A stretch of DNA of 64,000 nt from Glycine soja (taxonomy: Eukaryota; Streptophyta; Magnoliopsida; Fabales; Fabaceae). Shown piece after piece: positions 14,300 to 28,300 of the stretch. The notes under the pieces are model-generated. The model saw nothing but the letters and a program-made list of their open reading frames with translations, was not told the origin of the DNA and searched no databases. The stretch spans positions 45,391,167 to 45,455,166 of the forward strand of contig NC_041011.1 of assembly GCF_004193775.1 (NCBI RefSeq), written 5' to 3'. How positions within the stretch are numbered: the first letter of the stretch is position 1; each line of letters starts with the position of its first letter. Made by a program: the position numbers and the translations under genes.

Positions 14300-14308
14300 T
14301 TTTTATTT

Positions 14309-17300
14309 TTATTATGTTTTGATGATGAAATTAGTCATTATGTATAAAGAATGTCTACATCTACAATTTGGGAGACCGAAGATAAAATTAGATGATTTAT
14401 CATTTTGAGATAAATCATTTGTATTTTTTATGATCGTGGAATGAATGATACATGACCCACTAGTCGAATGGGATGAATCTTTAAATAAACTCAATCAAAA
14501 GTGTTTTTTTTATTTATTTACCATAACCTATTTAAAAGATTTTGATTTGAAATTATTTCATTATTAGATTTTGAATATTTTAAATTCTTAAAACTTTTTG
14601 AAGGAATTTTTTTTTGAATAATCAATAAGGATTTTTGGTTAACTTTTATAATCCAATAATTTTAGTTATTGATAAGTTTAGGGTCAACATAAAAGTAAAT
14701 TTATAAATTTGTTCTTAAAAAATAATTAATTTTGATTTTTTCTTGAGTTTTATAGCCAGTTCAATGTTACGTTTCTTATACATGTATTAATTTTTTTTAA
14801 TTTATAGGAGTAATATTATTTATTGTTTTGAATTTTAATATATTATTAATTATTTAATTTATTTTTTAATAAATATATGTTAATATATATGTCAATAGAT
14901 ATTTAAATATATGCACATGCTCGAGAAAAATGTTATTATTGGAATGCTTTCCAAGTAAAATCTATCTTTTACTTTGATGATATCTTTATTTTTTATTTTT
15001 TATTTTTTACTTTAAATTATACAAGAATTCTATATCAATCATTAAAATAACTATAATGATTTTTTCACCAAAATCAGAACCTTTACCAATTTCACGTAAA
15101 TCTTTATTAAGTGTTGATTGACATTATTGATTGACGTTCAATTAATATTGATTTAGGTCGAAGACATTTTTATATCCTTGATCGAACTTTCTCATTAACA
15201 ATTAATAATATTTGATATAAATTGGACTGATATTAATCAATAATTTAAATTATTTTATTAAAATAAGTTAACATTAAATATTTAAATTCATATTTTATTT
15301 AATTATGATTGTTTCCTTTTTAAATTGTTTACAATGATTTATTATAAAAATATATTAAAAAATAATTATAAATCTAAAAAAATAATAGAATAAAATATTT
15401 GTTGAAGTTATTTAAAGTAATAACATAATATTGTATAGATTATAGAGCGGATAATAACAACACCAAAAAAATTAGTGAAAAATAATTAGTGAACCGCACA
15501 AAAAAAAATACTATGGATTAATAGAATGGTTTGTAGAATCAGGTGAAAAAACATAATATAATATTGCATAATTATAAAATGAGTTTCGTTTAGTTGTGAG
15601 TGTTTGTCTGTCCTTTTTGAAGTTATTGTCACCTTCAGTAGGTGTATGCTTTTATTCTTTTCATTTATATTTAATTGAATGAGTTAGAAGTACTATTAAG
15701 ACTTATGTTTTTATTATGGGATGATAAATTAATTATGATGGAATGTAGATAATTTATCTTAGAATTTAAGTATTTTATCTTATATTAGAAACTAAAGTTC
15801 GTATCTTAAATTAATAGAATAATATGAGAATAAAAAATGTGAAAAAGGTAATGAAAAGACATGATTTTAATGTGAAAAAATGAGTTATAAAGTTATCGAA
15901 TTAGATTTAAATGTCTTTAAATGTCTTTGTAAGAGATGTAATCCTGGATGTTGACTAATAAATGGTATTATAGTAGATATTTTTACAAGTACAGTGTGAC
16001 TTAAGGATAAATCTGATGAAAGCTAGTGAACATGTAACATCTTAAACGAATAACACTAGATGAATACAAAACATGCTGAAAAGTTTCATGTTAATTTATG
16101 AGAACAAACATTAATTATGAATGCAAGAAAAACATATTGTTGAGGTCTCCAAAATGATTATGGGTTCTAACCAACAAGGAATTGAGTAGGGTGTCATTAT
16201 GTGAAGTGTTATTGTGTGTAGAAGATGACAATATGGGATGTTACAAATTCACATTTTTAATGAATAAATAATTATGATAATTATAAATAACATTCTACAA
16301 AATTTAAAAATTATTGATTATCTTGTTGTATAAAATCAAAATCCATTTAAGATTCAATGATTTCATTGACAAATTAAATAAGAATCTACAATTTTTTAAA
16401 AATATAATCGAATAGTATCCTAATAAAATGAATATGTTTACATAATAAGAATAATATTTATTTAATTGAATAATATCATTTAACAAAAATCAATATATAA
16501 CATACGACATTATTTTTTTTGTTAATAATTAGTCCCATTGAGTTATAATCAATTATTAATTATAGGTAATAATCAATTATGAATTGGACTAATAGAATAG
16601 ATTAAATATTAAAATAGAATATTTGTGTAATATAATGAATAATACTGAACAGAATGATTTTGGGATTTTCACGTGATATAATCCAAAAAATTAAATACTC
16701 TTAGTTGATAAACTGATAAAAAATATAGTTGATGATTGATTTCTAAATTTATTAATTTATTAATTTTCAAATAATATATATTTTGTTATATAAATTTAAA
16801 AACTAGTTTTGTTAAGAAATGACTAAATTCAGTGACTAAATTATAGCTAAATTAATAAATTCAAAGAATAAATTAAAGCTATTTTATCATAAAACTGATA
16901 AGTTCAGAAATTATATTAAACACACACAAATTCTGAAATATTAAATTAATACAAATTATCATTTTCAATATATTTGTTTTTACTTCTAAAAACGTAAAGA
17001 CAGGAAACGTGTGTGGCTCTTACAAGCTGTGAAATAGTTGCCTCGTTATGACCTCAAATGACTAAAAGCCCCTCAAATATCATTTTTATTCTTGTCCGCA
17101 TTGCTGTTGTGACTGGTTGGTGGTGGGTATCGTAGTCATATGGATATTATACGTGTACAATTGTTGTACAACAGCAACGTTTATCCAAAATCTAGCAAAT
17201 GAAAGCAAAAGGAAATGAAAAGGGATAATTCTAATTATTTATAATAACTTTTTTTAATCTAGGAGAGAAATAAATAAATAAAAAGATAAAAGCATGCAAT

Positions 17301-17815
17301 AAAATGAATAATGTAACGGAAAAAAGGCTTAATTTTACCTTTTTCTCTCCTCATATAATTGTAATTTTCCAAAAAAAATTATTTTTAGTTTATTTATTAA
17401 TTTAATTATCTGTATTTCTGTTAAATAGTAAATACTATAAAGTTAATAAATACTGTATCAAAATTATACAATTTAAATAATAAGAAATTAAATTAAAAAA
17501 AATAAGAACCAAATTTACAAATTAACGATAATGTGAAACTAAAAGTATAATTAAGAAAAAAGGCAAACTTAGAAAGCATGGTGAGAATTTATCATGAAAT
17601 TAGTGTTGAAAAAATATTGTGAGTACTTATTATAAATAATGTAAAAAAAAAAAAAGAAGAACTGGTGGCAAGTCGCCACAGACACATACACACGTCCACA
17701 AGCAGAAAATGAAAACGTTGAGAGCTGAGAAAATGACATGTTTTTGTGAATGCTTGTAATGACTCAGACCCACGTTTTCAAAATCGTACCTTGAAATTCT
17801 CTGCTTCTGTTTCAC
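14309..17815. other. Long AT-rich intergenic region
   Basis: I see no gene, RNA gene or clear complete mobile element in this 3.5-kb stretch. Short AT-rich inverted repeats exist but nothing can be assigned to a family. Confidence 0.55.
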
Positions 17816-19160
17816 TTGCAATTAATCTCTTTGCTCAGCCACCACCCACCACCCACCACCAACCGTGACTCAAAGCACCATAAGGGTATGGCCCAGTTCC
17901 TTCTTTTATCAACACATTACAGAAAAAAGTTAGTTTTTTTTTTTGTTTCGTTTTGTTTTGTTTCATGTTTCATTTTCATTTGCTGGTTTTCTGATTCAGA
18001 TCTCGGTTTTGTTTTTTCTTTTGCTGAATGCATTGCTCGTCGATGATGGCCCAATGTTGATGGCTTTTGTCTCTTACTTGGAACTATTATAAATCTCTTA
18101 ATCTATTTGTTGTTTGCTTTGGATTTTTTTTATGCTCTTTGCATGCATGCTTGCTAGTTTTAATTGCTTTGTAAATGAAGCTGTCTTATATTAATTGTGC
18201 ATTTGAAACTGACACAAGTCTTGAGCTGTATGTTTTGATGATGTGAAAATTGATTTGCAGGGATTATATTATCCAAAATCCACTGTCCTTGATTGGTCTG
18301 AAATTCTGTTTCTTTTTTGTTTATTTAAAAGCAATGTTGGGTGTTTCATGTGTGGTAGATTTGAGATCTAGAAGTAACATATATGTGTTCTTCACCTGCT
18401 GTATTTTTTACTATTTTTTTTATAAGCCTTCACCTGATGTATTTATCTCAGATCTGGAAGGGAAGTGGATTGAATTAATAGATAAAATTTTCATTTTATG
18501 ATATTATATTGGAGTGATACATGATGGTAGGGTTTTTGATAATTAGGGTCTCTCCATTTAATAGATCTAGGTGAAATTCTATGCCTTGACAATGAGGATT
18601 TCTCCATATCCAGACTCATTAGCGTGCATCAAGTTTTTATAGGGTATCAGGGAGTGGGGGAATGGCTACGTTCACTATAATTCAGGTTGCTCTAACTGTA
18701 GGAATTAGTGTTCCTGTACCTAAAATAACCAAAAATGAATATCAGCAGCATGCATTTGTTATAGCCTGGAGTTTGAATTTGTGAGACCACACATTCTGTC
18801 ATCTAGTCATTTATGAATGTTGTTGTGATTTGTGAGTAACTCATGAAATTTACTTTTCATCCCCCCCCTCCTTTTTTTTTTTCCATTTGTACTTACCTTG
18901 TTGAATTTTTCCTTTTGCCAGTTTTATTAACTAGTGTTGCACAACAAACACAAATTGCACTTTGCCAATATTTTTCTTTTTGAAGCTGTTTCCTCATTAT
19001 GCAGCAACAATGATTGATGACCATCAGTTCTTTTTGAATCCCGTGACATTCAAGTGGCTATAATCATAAGGAAGCTTGGAGGTACTTCTAGTCTTTAGAA
19101 GGAAACAGGCATTAATATTTATTGTATAATTATTGCGGGGATTGGTCATTTAATTTGGAT
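17816..19160 (+). other. Probable 5' leader region of the DUF4050 gene
   Basis: The transition at about 17800 from AT-rich DNA to a CCACC-rich leader, followed by a possible donor (AAGG|GTATGG near 17886) and a possible acceptor (TTTGCAG at 18254-18260), suggests a 5' UTR split by introns. No coding exon upstream of the ATG at 19161 can be supported, because an in-frame stop lies at 19113. Confidence 0.35.
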
Positions 19161-22100
19161 ATGATGGAGTTCTGTGCTGAAAGTTCCCATTCGAATGGGA
19201 AACACACTTTGAAGCATTCTAAATCTGCAGATGAAGTGAAGAGATCCAGAGAAAAGGCCCATAGAAGTTCTCATTCCAATGGAAAGCAAAATGTGAAGCA
19301 AACTTCTACTTTTGTTAATCATGGTGAGCTTGTCATTGTAATTTTCATAATCTAGCACTTAACCAGTCATTTTCCTTTAGTTGTATTTGTTTATCTATTT
19401 TTCTCTAGTTTACAACTTGAAAAGCAATAAACTACTACCTCTGTTCCTTTTTAACTGTCAGATTTTTGGAGAATTTTTGTTCCTATTTATCTGTCGCTTG
19501 CAAAATTCAATATCACATTAATTGTTATTTTATCAATTATACCCTCACTTGTCTCATAATCTTTAATTAATTTATTCATGCGTTTATTGTGGAGTGGAAA
19601 GAGAAAGGGGTAAAAATAGGAAACTTCACAACAATTTTATTAAAATCAAGAAAATTTATTGCATTTTTTGGTTTCTACATAATAACCTTAAAAACAGATG
19701 AAAAGGAACGGAGGGAGTATCCATTCTAGTACAAAGATGGTATATAATAATTTTTTTTTATTTGCTGAATAACTTGAGGAATTTAGGAGGAAATTGAACC
19801 TGGGAAGTAAAAATAGAAAATGGCTAAATATATGGATTCACATGAAGGTTAACCCAAATTAGACATTTTTGTGTTTTGCATCTGGAAAAAAAAAATGCGA
19901 TCCCTTGTTTTATCATACCGATCAATGACTTTGGTATGGAAAAATATAACAAATCATAACATCTGAAAACCAGATATCTTGGATCAAAAGCTATATAGGG
20001 TAGTATGACAAAAGCAACAACAACAAAGAAAGAAGAAACACTTGATGTGAGAGCCACACTATACAATTAATGCCTGTGCATTGGCAAAAATAATACTTAT
20101 ACTTATCATTTCTCTGTAATTAGGGAGTCATGATAGTTGCAGGATTATCAATATCTTGTGCAGGGCATATGTAATTTCCTCTATGGGTTCAGTCAGGTTC
20201 TTAGGATTTGTTGTCTATTACTCAGAACCTGTCTTATACCCACCCTCTATTTGTATTTAAGTACCCCTGGTACTAATCTATAATATATCTTATTTTTGCT
20301 GAGCAAAAAAACCTATACTTATCATTTACAGTTGAGTAGCTATTTACAATTATGGATATGAGGGAACGGCAGCTATGGTGAAAGCAAAGTTTTGTCATGG
20401 GAATGCTAATGGTTAACAGTTATGGAAAATAATCAATAAAAAAAGCTTCAGAATATACCTAATTGTGCTAACTGATAATGAAGTAGCTTAAGAAAATGCT
20501 CTTTGGGACACTAACAGTGTGTTTTCCTGTTTGGTTAAGTAACATAATTAGGCATTTATTCGATAAGAGCTGAGTCATTAGCTTGATTTTGAAACTTAAT
20601 GAAATAAGTTCAAAAGAGATTATTTTGATAAGTTTCACAATGAAACTTGTTGAAGTAAGCTGAAACGAACTTATGAAAAGATCACCAGTCACTTTTGTAA
20701 GCTAATGAGCTCTGTATAAGCTTTTTCAAACGCTTCCTAAATCAATTCTAGAAAAATGTACTGTTGGGTACTTCTGACATGTAATGACATCCTATTTAAA
20801 CTTTCAGCAAATGTAAATACCTTTTGGATCTATATATTTGAGGACTCCAATTATGTAATCCGAGAGAATATGCTTCAAATATCTAACTTGCTGACAAATA
20901 ATTAAAGAAACAAAGAATGAAACAGTACTAGCTTTATCATAATTTTTCTGTTTCGTTTTCATTATTTAATTATTCTTAGCTTTATGATACTTTTTGCTAT
21001 TCTGTTCACATTTTAATTTTGCTGCTGTTTTTTAAAACCTTGTACGGATGAATATATTTGCAGCTGCAATTGCTTGGCATGAGGATAGAACAAAATGGGT
21101 TGGTGATAAGTCTCAACATCCACCAAGAACAGCTAAGGATCCAATTATTAGGTATAACTAAAACCAACACTCTTTTTTGTCATTCACAGTGGGATCAATC
21201 ATTGTTATTATTATAGTCATGAAAAAAGGTTTAGAAGGTGTTCTATCTTGTATTTTTTATGAGGAAAAAAAAAAGGAAATGAGATAAGATAATGGTTTAG
21301 AAGGGTTTTTTTCATACATATTTTTCTAGTTTCTTATAGATAGTTACAGTCTTATGGGCAGAATTGGAGTTTCTCCATTCCTTAAGACATGGGAAATCAT
21401 TGTTCTCATGCCTGTTATCTTTTATACCAGTTTTATGCTGAATCCTATTCATCACCTGATAAAAAATCTTGGCCAATGAATTAAAATCGCCTGTGCTGTT
21501 TCTGGCATCAAAAGAACTCATTTAATCATGATCCCTTTTTCTGGTCTATAAGCATGTTCCTTTTAATGAGTCACACACATGTTTATTCATTTTTATTTAC
21601 TTTAATTCATAAGTTGATGGTAACTATGACTTGCACATAAATTTTAAATATCTATTCCACATATGTAATAATTATTAAATTACTAAAGTGGTTGTAAACT
21701 TCAAAATCAATTGAATTTGACTGATATCAGTATCACCCATTGTTAGAATGTAATAACTAGCAATTACTAATTCTAGAAGAAACAATATCCATGACTCATG
21801 AAGTTTCTAAGAATAATAAAATCTTTAACAAGTATTGAAGAGAACTTATATAAAAATATATATTTGTAAACAAAAAAAAATAGAAATGAAAATTTCCAAG
21901 GTAAAACAAATAAGAAAAGTGTTGGCTTTAAGTTCAGTAAGTTTGGATTTCATGTGGATTCTCATGTTACAATTTTAATGTTTTATTTGTCCATTTTGAG
22001 TAATCTGATCTGATCTGATCCACCGGTATCATTAAGTCTGATGCAACTTGGCAAAAAGAGTATTAATTTATGCATGCATGTTTTCAGTTGCCACATTAGT

Positions 22101-23277
22101 TGTAGATTATTACATAGTATATGTGCTATATGCATTGCTAATAGCTTTATCTGAATATTAGATTTGAGCTTCTTATGCCTCTCTTTTCACTTAATTAGGA
22201 GAATAAATAAAATGATGGCTTATCTTTGTTGGTATTTATGTTTGATTATCTTTCAGAAGAGATTGTAGTTTTAGGGATACTTTTCACGGCTAAATCTGTG
22301 ATTTATTACCAACTGGTTTATAAATTCCTGTAATATATGCTTTCTACAGTTCTGTGCATTCGTTTGGCATAGTTTCTTAAGGAAACTTAACAATTTTGAA
22401 CATTTATATTTCAGCTGGTCAACATCATATGAAGAGCTGCTGTCAACTAACGAACCTTTTGCTGAGCCAATACCCTTACCAGTAAGATTCTGAAATGCTT
22501 ACCTTAAAGAATCTATCTAATGCATGAAAATGTATGTGTTCGTATGGATCTCATAATGTAAAAATCTATTTATAATATATAAATCTTGAAGTGAACTAGT
22601 GTTAACAATTCAGTTAACCCTTTTCTTGCCACATCAGTGTTTTGGTTGTTCTGGAGTGATTCAATACTTCAATTTCTCACTTTCTGTTAACCAATTTACA
22701 CCCGCTTCAACGATTCTTACTTCAATACTTGTGCATTTGTTTTGTAGCTTTACCTACTACCACACTTTGAAGGAATCTTTAATGTTGTTGTCTTTCAGAG
22801 AACTCCAACATAACATTTTATAATTAGACTTAAATATGTCTAAGGTCCATGATAAATGACTGAGAACAGATAAATGACTGAGTTTTGTTCTGGGTCTCTA
22901 ATAAATTTTTTGTTGTTGAATCTTTGATATATTTAAACTTTTTTAGTGAATCCCTACTATCAGTTAAGTGATGATGCTTCATCTTGCAAACTGATTTTTC
23001 CAACATTATCAACAGTTGTGATGGTATCAAAACAAAAGTTTTAATATATCAAAGACTCAAAACAACGAAAAATTTATTAGAGATCTGAAACAAAATTCGA
23101 TCATTTATCAATAACCTTAAACATGTTTAAGTCTATAATAATTCATTAGAAGCTAAAAAAACTTCCTGCATATTTCCTTCATGTGCTGAAACAAATTTGA
23201 TGGATTGGTGACTTATGCAGGAGATGGTAGATTTCTTAGTCGATATTTGGCTTGAAGATGAAGGCTTCTTTGACTAA
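19161..23277 (+). CDS. Small DUF4050-type (Gag1-like) protein
   Basis: Exons are 19161-19323, 21064-21151, 22415-22481 and 23221-23277, all GT-AG, joining into 124 codons plus stop. The N-terminal third is polar and Ser/His/Lys-rich (two SSHSNGK copies at about residues 10 and 37). The conserved part starts AAIAWHEDRTKWVGDKS and continues PIISWSTSYEELL and PLPEMVDFLVDIWLEDEGF to the C-terminus, which is the plant DUF4050 pattern. The molecular function of this family is unknown to me. The start could be the second ATG (19164). Introns carry a Stowaway MITE, a LINE 3' end and a TIR element. It is not a retroviral gag gene despite the family nickname. Confidence 0.8.
19435..19717. mobile_element. 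Stowaway-type MITE in DUF4050 intron 1
   Basis: The ends CTACCTCTGTTCC and, in reverse complement, CTCCCTCCGTTCC match the Stowaway (Tc1/mariner) terminal consensus. TA dinucleotides flank both ends (19433-19434 and 19718-19719). At 283 bp with no coding capacity it is a typical MITE. Confidence 0.9.
20112..20313 (+). mobile_element. 5'-truncated LINE 3' end in DUF4050 intron 1
   Basis: A 202-bp insert ends in an A-run (GAGCAAAAAAA) and is flanked by a 14-bp duplication, TATACTTATCATTT, at 20098-20111 and 20314-20327. AGTACCCCTGGTACT at 20260-20274 matches the hairpin seen in other LINE 3' ends of this window, and TTTTTGCTGAGC before the tail matches their TTTGCTGATC-type end. Orientation is the same as the host gene. 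Confidence 0.85.
22824..23139. mobile_element. Small TIR element in DUF4050 intron 3
   Basis: The left arm (22824-about 22935), beginning TTAGACTTAAATATG, is the imperfect reverse complement of the right arm (about 23037-23139). Arms of roughly 100 bp share TAAATGA and TCTCTAATAAATTTTT. It is non-coding; the apparent reading frame across it is chance. The superfamily was not determined. Confidence 0.7.
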
Positions 23278-25397
23278 ATTGTTGAAAGTTTTAGTTAAAT
23301 GGCAACTGAAACAAGAAATTTTTAAAGCCTTTGTAGGTGTCCACATATTGATCAGGATGGTGAAGGGAGACAATCGATGGTCTCCACATTAACCTCCTAG
23401 CATGAAATCCTTTTATATGTAGAAGTAATCTTCAGGGTTAATGGTTATTATTTTCCACCATTTATCTAATAGAAAATTTCATTGTTTTATATACATGTAT
23501 GTAGTTTATTTGTATCTGCTGATCCATCAGCAAACATACAAGTTCATATGCATGTCCTAAATAGATGCTTTGATCAATGCCACTTATACATTCATAATTG
23601 AAAAGTTAATAATTAACTTTGGCGTGAGAATTGAGATGTGTCTTGTAGAAGCTTGAGATAATTAGATACTGGGTTGCTTGAGATGTTGTGGAGTTCTCTT
23701 AAGTCTTAAGTCACCGCTTAGTTCTCTTATGTCTTAAGTCACAGTTTTTCTTTTTTCTTTCTTTGGCATAAACATCACACTCACACGAGTGTACTAATAG
23801 TTTATTTCTATCTGAATTGCTTCTTTATATAATCGTTTAGAGCCTCTCACCGTCACCGGGGTTTTGCAATTTTTACACCTTTAGATAAACGTTGGATCAC
23901 TTTTGACTTTAGTAAAAGTAACTCTTGCAGGTAAAATTGAAATGTTTATATTAAGCTTTATTAGTTGTCACTAAAGTTATTAAATTCAAGTCAATTCAAT
24001 TTAATATTTTTTAAATAAAATTAAGATAATTCAAATCAAGTTTATTATAAATACTAAACTTCCATTAAAAGACACAACAAACGGCGACGGATAAATACAG
24101 GGTATTTTACTAATCTATATAAATTAGAAACTGGCCAGTGGATTTTTTACAGGACTTCTAATTATGGTTGATGAAAAGATAATTTATTTTAAATTTAATT
24201 AAAATGTATTGATAGTATAATTTTTTTTACAATGAAATCTAATTATGAATTATCATATGATAAAATTATTAATTTTATATCTCTGTTTGCTTAGTGTGGA
24301 GGTAAAATAAATAATCTGTCAATGGTTGTCATTGAGATAACTAAAGTACGAATTTATTAACGGGCAATTAGGTATCTATATAAATACTCCGTTATCTCGA
24401 AATAAATGTTGCATATTGCATTGCCGGGGGCAGCTTGCTAAAGAGCCAAAAAAATGCTATTTATTTAGATATAATATAAAAATAAAATGAGGAAAATTAG
24501 TGAGACAAACAGACGAATCATCTACATTACTGAAGAAAAAGTTGAATTCGTATTATTATCTAATGACATAACTTAAACATAGACGATAGACAATATTTAA
24601 ATTGAAGATTTTTATTTTTTTGAGATGAGTTAAACTGAAGTTATACAAGTAAAATAAGATTGCTTATTAATAAGAGAAAATGTATGTATTAAAATGAATA
24701 GTTGAAGTTGGGTACACGAAACAAGAGGTTATACTTACCTTTCAACCATTTGGAAAGGCAGCTACAATTTTAAATTAAAAATAAAAGAAAAGAATACTTG
24801 TTAATAAATTGATTTAGAGGAGTTTTAATAACACATTGTAATACATTTTTTAACAAATTATTTTTAATACACTCTATTATAGATCAAATAATTGAAAATT
24901 ATTAGAAAGACTTAAAAAAATTGATTTTAATTTACCAAATCTAACTAATTAATTGTCAGTTATATTTAACTTGATTCAGTTCATTATCAACTTTGCTCGC
25001 TTGAAAGGTTTATTGTATTGCAGTGTATAAATAAGGTTTCACAAAAAAAATGTTTTTAAGGGAGGCCTATATGGATGCTATGTAAGTTGGATAATTGATT
25101 TTAAGTCTCGATTAATTTTAGATAAATTTTTTAGATGTTTGATTTTATTTTTTTAAAAAAATATCCAAAATTGATTCAAAATTTGAGCAACATGAAATGA
25201 AAAAAAATTATATTAAATTTTACTCTTAAATTACTTTTATGATAAAAATCATATCAATTTTATAAAATAAATTTGATTCGGAATGAATTTTGCTCAAACA
25301 CGCAGTAAAACTTTGATGCCACGCAACGAAACCACCACGTTCTATTATTATATCTTTCCCTTCAGTTTGTGTTGAGAGGAAAAGTGTGAGAACGAAA
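23278..25397. other. Intergenic DNA between DUF4050 and carboxypeptidase genes
   Basis: This includes the DUF4050 3' UTR at the start and the carboxypeptidase promoter and leader at the end. No other gene is supported; the middle is AT-rich. Confidence 0.5.
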
Positions 25398-28300
25398 ATG
25401 GAGCATTGTAACTGCTACATGTTCACGCTGAGCCTTCTTCTTCTTCTTCTTCTTACTCCGCCTTCTCTCTCCGACGATCTCGGATTCGATTTTCCGGCGA
25501 AGAAGCTGATAAGAGACCTTAACCTTTTTCCTTCTGAAGATGTCAACATCGTTCCTCGCCACTCCAATTCTCACGCCAACAAAATCGTCGAGAAACCGCT
25601 TAGGTTCCCAAACTTAGTGCCTTCAGACTCCGGCATTTCCCTCGACGACTTGGCTCACCGCGCTGGCTATTATCTTATTCCTCATTCTCATGCTGCCAAG
25701 TATTATTTCATTTTTTTAATGTAGATTTGTTTTTGTATAAGTTGTTTCTATGATAGAAAAGGAAATATGATTAAACTGTTTTCATGTAAGTTCTGTGTTT
25801 CTTAAAATAAGCTGAAAAATAATGAGCTCTTCCTGTTTGGATGAAGAGGGGGAAGAAGAATGTGAATGGGAAAAGAAAATGATTGAATATTCAATAGTTT
25901 TCTGTGCTTTGATGTTAGTGAAATTTGATTGATGAGTAATGGCTTTATCCATGGGATGTGAGCTGTGTGTATAACAGAAAAGATAAAAACCACTGACTGA
26001 AAAATAACAAATGATAACAGAAAATGGAACTAACTGTAAGCTATTGTAAACTGATTAAAATCAAAGTGATTTTATATCTGTTAGATGCTGCAAATCCTTA
26101 ATATGTTTTTGTTATTTATTACTTGTGAGTTGTGACTTTGGGGTCCAATGGTGCAGGATGTTCTACTTTTTCTTTGAATCAAGGAACAGCAAGAAGGATC
26201 CTGTTGTGATTTGGTTGACTGGGGGACCAGGTTGCAGCAGTGAATTGGCTGTGTTTTATGAGAATGGCCCTTTCAAGATTGCTAACAACATGTCCCTAGT
26301 GTGGAATGAATATGGCTGGGACAAGGTAATCCTCGTATCATTTGTTGTCTTTCAACTCTGTTATTATCTTGTATGGGGACTTGATAAATTGCTTGCTGAC
26401 CTTTCAGGTTTCTAACCTTCTGTATGTTGACCAACCAACTGGAACTGGCTTTAGTTACAGTACTGATAAGCGTGACATTCGTCATGATGAAGAAGGTGTG
26501 AGCAATGACCTCTATGACTTTCTACAGGTACTTGTGCTGTGTTTGCTCTAAATATTTGTTATAGAGTATTAGCTCAGTCATCAGTGTTTTCTTAATTAGT
26601 TACCTGGCTTATATCTATTTTCTAAGTTGCTTTTCTAAGAAAACCAAAACTCAGAAATGCTTAGTTACTGTTGATTTTGATTAGAACACCTGGCTGAGCT
26701 TCATCAGTAATGTCTTGGCTTAGCAAGTTTTCTCTTTACCCTACAGGCCTTCTTTGCTGAACATCCTGAGTATGTAAAGAATGACTTTTTTATTACGGGT
26801 GAATCATATGCTGGACATTATATTCCAGCTTTTGCAGCTCGTGTCCATAGGGGAAACAAAGCTAAAGAAGGAATTCATATAAACCTAAAGGTCTGTTACA
26901 TTGCATAGTGAGCCATTTTTACTTAAGTTTTACATATGCATTGAAAGGTGAGAAGACTTGCTTGATTCATTTGAAGTGATTGAACAGGGATTTGCCATTG
27001 GTAATGGGCTTACTGATCCTGGGATCCAGTATAAAGCTTATACAGATTATGCACTGGACATGGGCATAATTCAGAAGGCTGACTATGAACGCATCAACAA
27101 AGTGATGGTTCCAGCCTGCGAAATGGCAATAAAACTATGTGGTAATTTAAGTGTGATTTGAAATATTTGAAAATTATATGAAATACTTATAGAATTTTAC
27201 ATATAATAATATTATAGTGGGAGCAATGGTTTTTTAACTTTCAGCAATCATGTGGCATTTAAGTAATTTTTATGATCCTGATCTTTCATCCAAGATCTAA
27301 GAACCAAGAATCACTGCCTTGCTCTCTTAATAAACCTGTGCTCCCGCTTGTGTTGGGGCCTTCTGATTGGCTAGTTTCTGTCACCTTTCTGCTTAAGATT
27401 TGATTTAATCTTTTCAGGCACTGATGGAAAAATCGCATGCACGGCATCATATTTTGTTTGTAATACAATATTCAATTCCATCATGTCACATGCTGGTGAT
27501 ATCAATGTGGGTAACACAATTGCTTCCTCTTCTTTGATTTACATGTTAGTACTAAATGTTGCTGACTTGTCAGAGTAAAATTAACTCTGACAGAAGCTCT
27601 CATGTGGGAGCCCTTTGAGCAAGAATCATGGTCAAAATGCAGGCTTTTTGTTCATATAAATTTGGATACCATGTTAATAAATATCTCAATCTAAAAAGTT
27701 TGTTGTTAAGTGAAGAGTTAAGATGGATTTTGATTGTCTTGAACAAATTGTTTATACCTATTACTTTTGGTGTTGCTTCCCAGAATGCTTTCTTCTGAAA
27801 AAAATAAACATCAACATGTTATATGAGGTTGAAGTAACCAGTTTATGTGATGGCAGCACATGATTAAATGTGTGAAACATTTTCTCTCAATATGAATAGG
27901 CATGTGGATGATTTGACCATTTGCCTATCCAACTCTGTAACTCTTCCTTTTTTTAGTGGAATATATTTTTAATGAGAAATTTTAAGCATGTATTCCGCTT
28001 GTTAGTTTAGCTAGAATAAATTTATGTCTTGACATTTATGGAGAATGGGCAAAGTCTTGAAGGAACATAGGCATATTCAAAATTTTAACCAGCAATTATA
28101 TACTTATGCTGCAGTATTATGACATCAGAAAGAAGTGTGAGGGGAGCCTTTGCTATGATTTTTCGAACTTGGAGAAATACTTGAACCAAAAATCTGTTCG
28201 GGACGCACTAGGGGTTGGAGATATTGATTTTGTGTCTTGTAGTTCTACAGTTTATCAGGCTATGCTGGTGGATTGGATGAGGAATCTTGAAGTTGGTATT

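Noticed and set aside
22830..23030. Minus-strand 66-codon frame in DUF4050 intron 3
   Set aside because: It lies within the arms of a TIR element and has no coding character.
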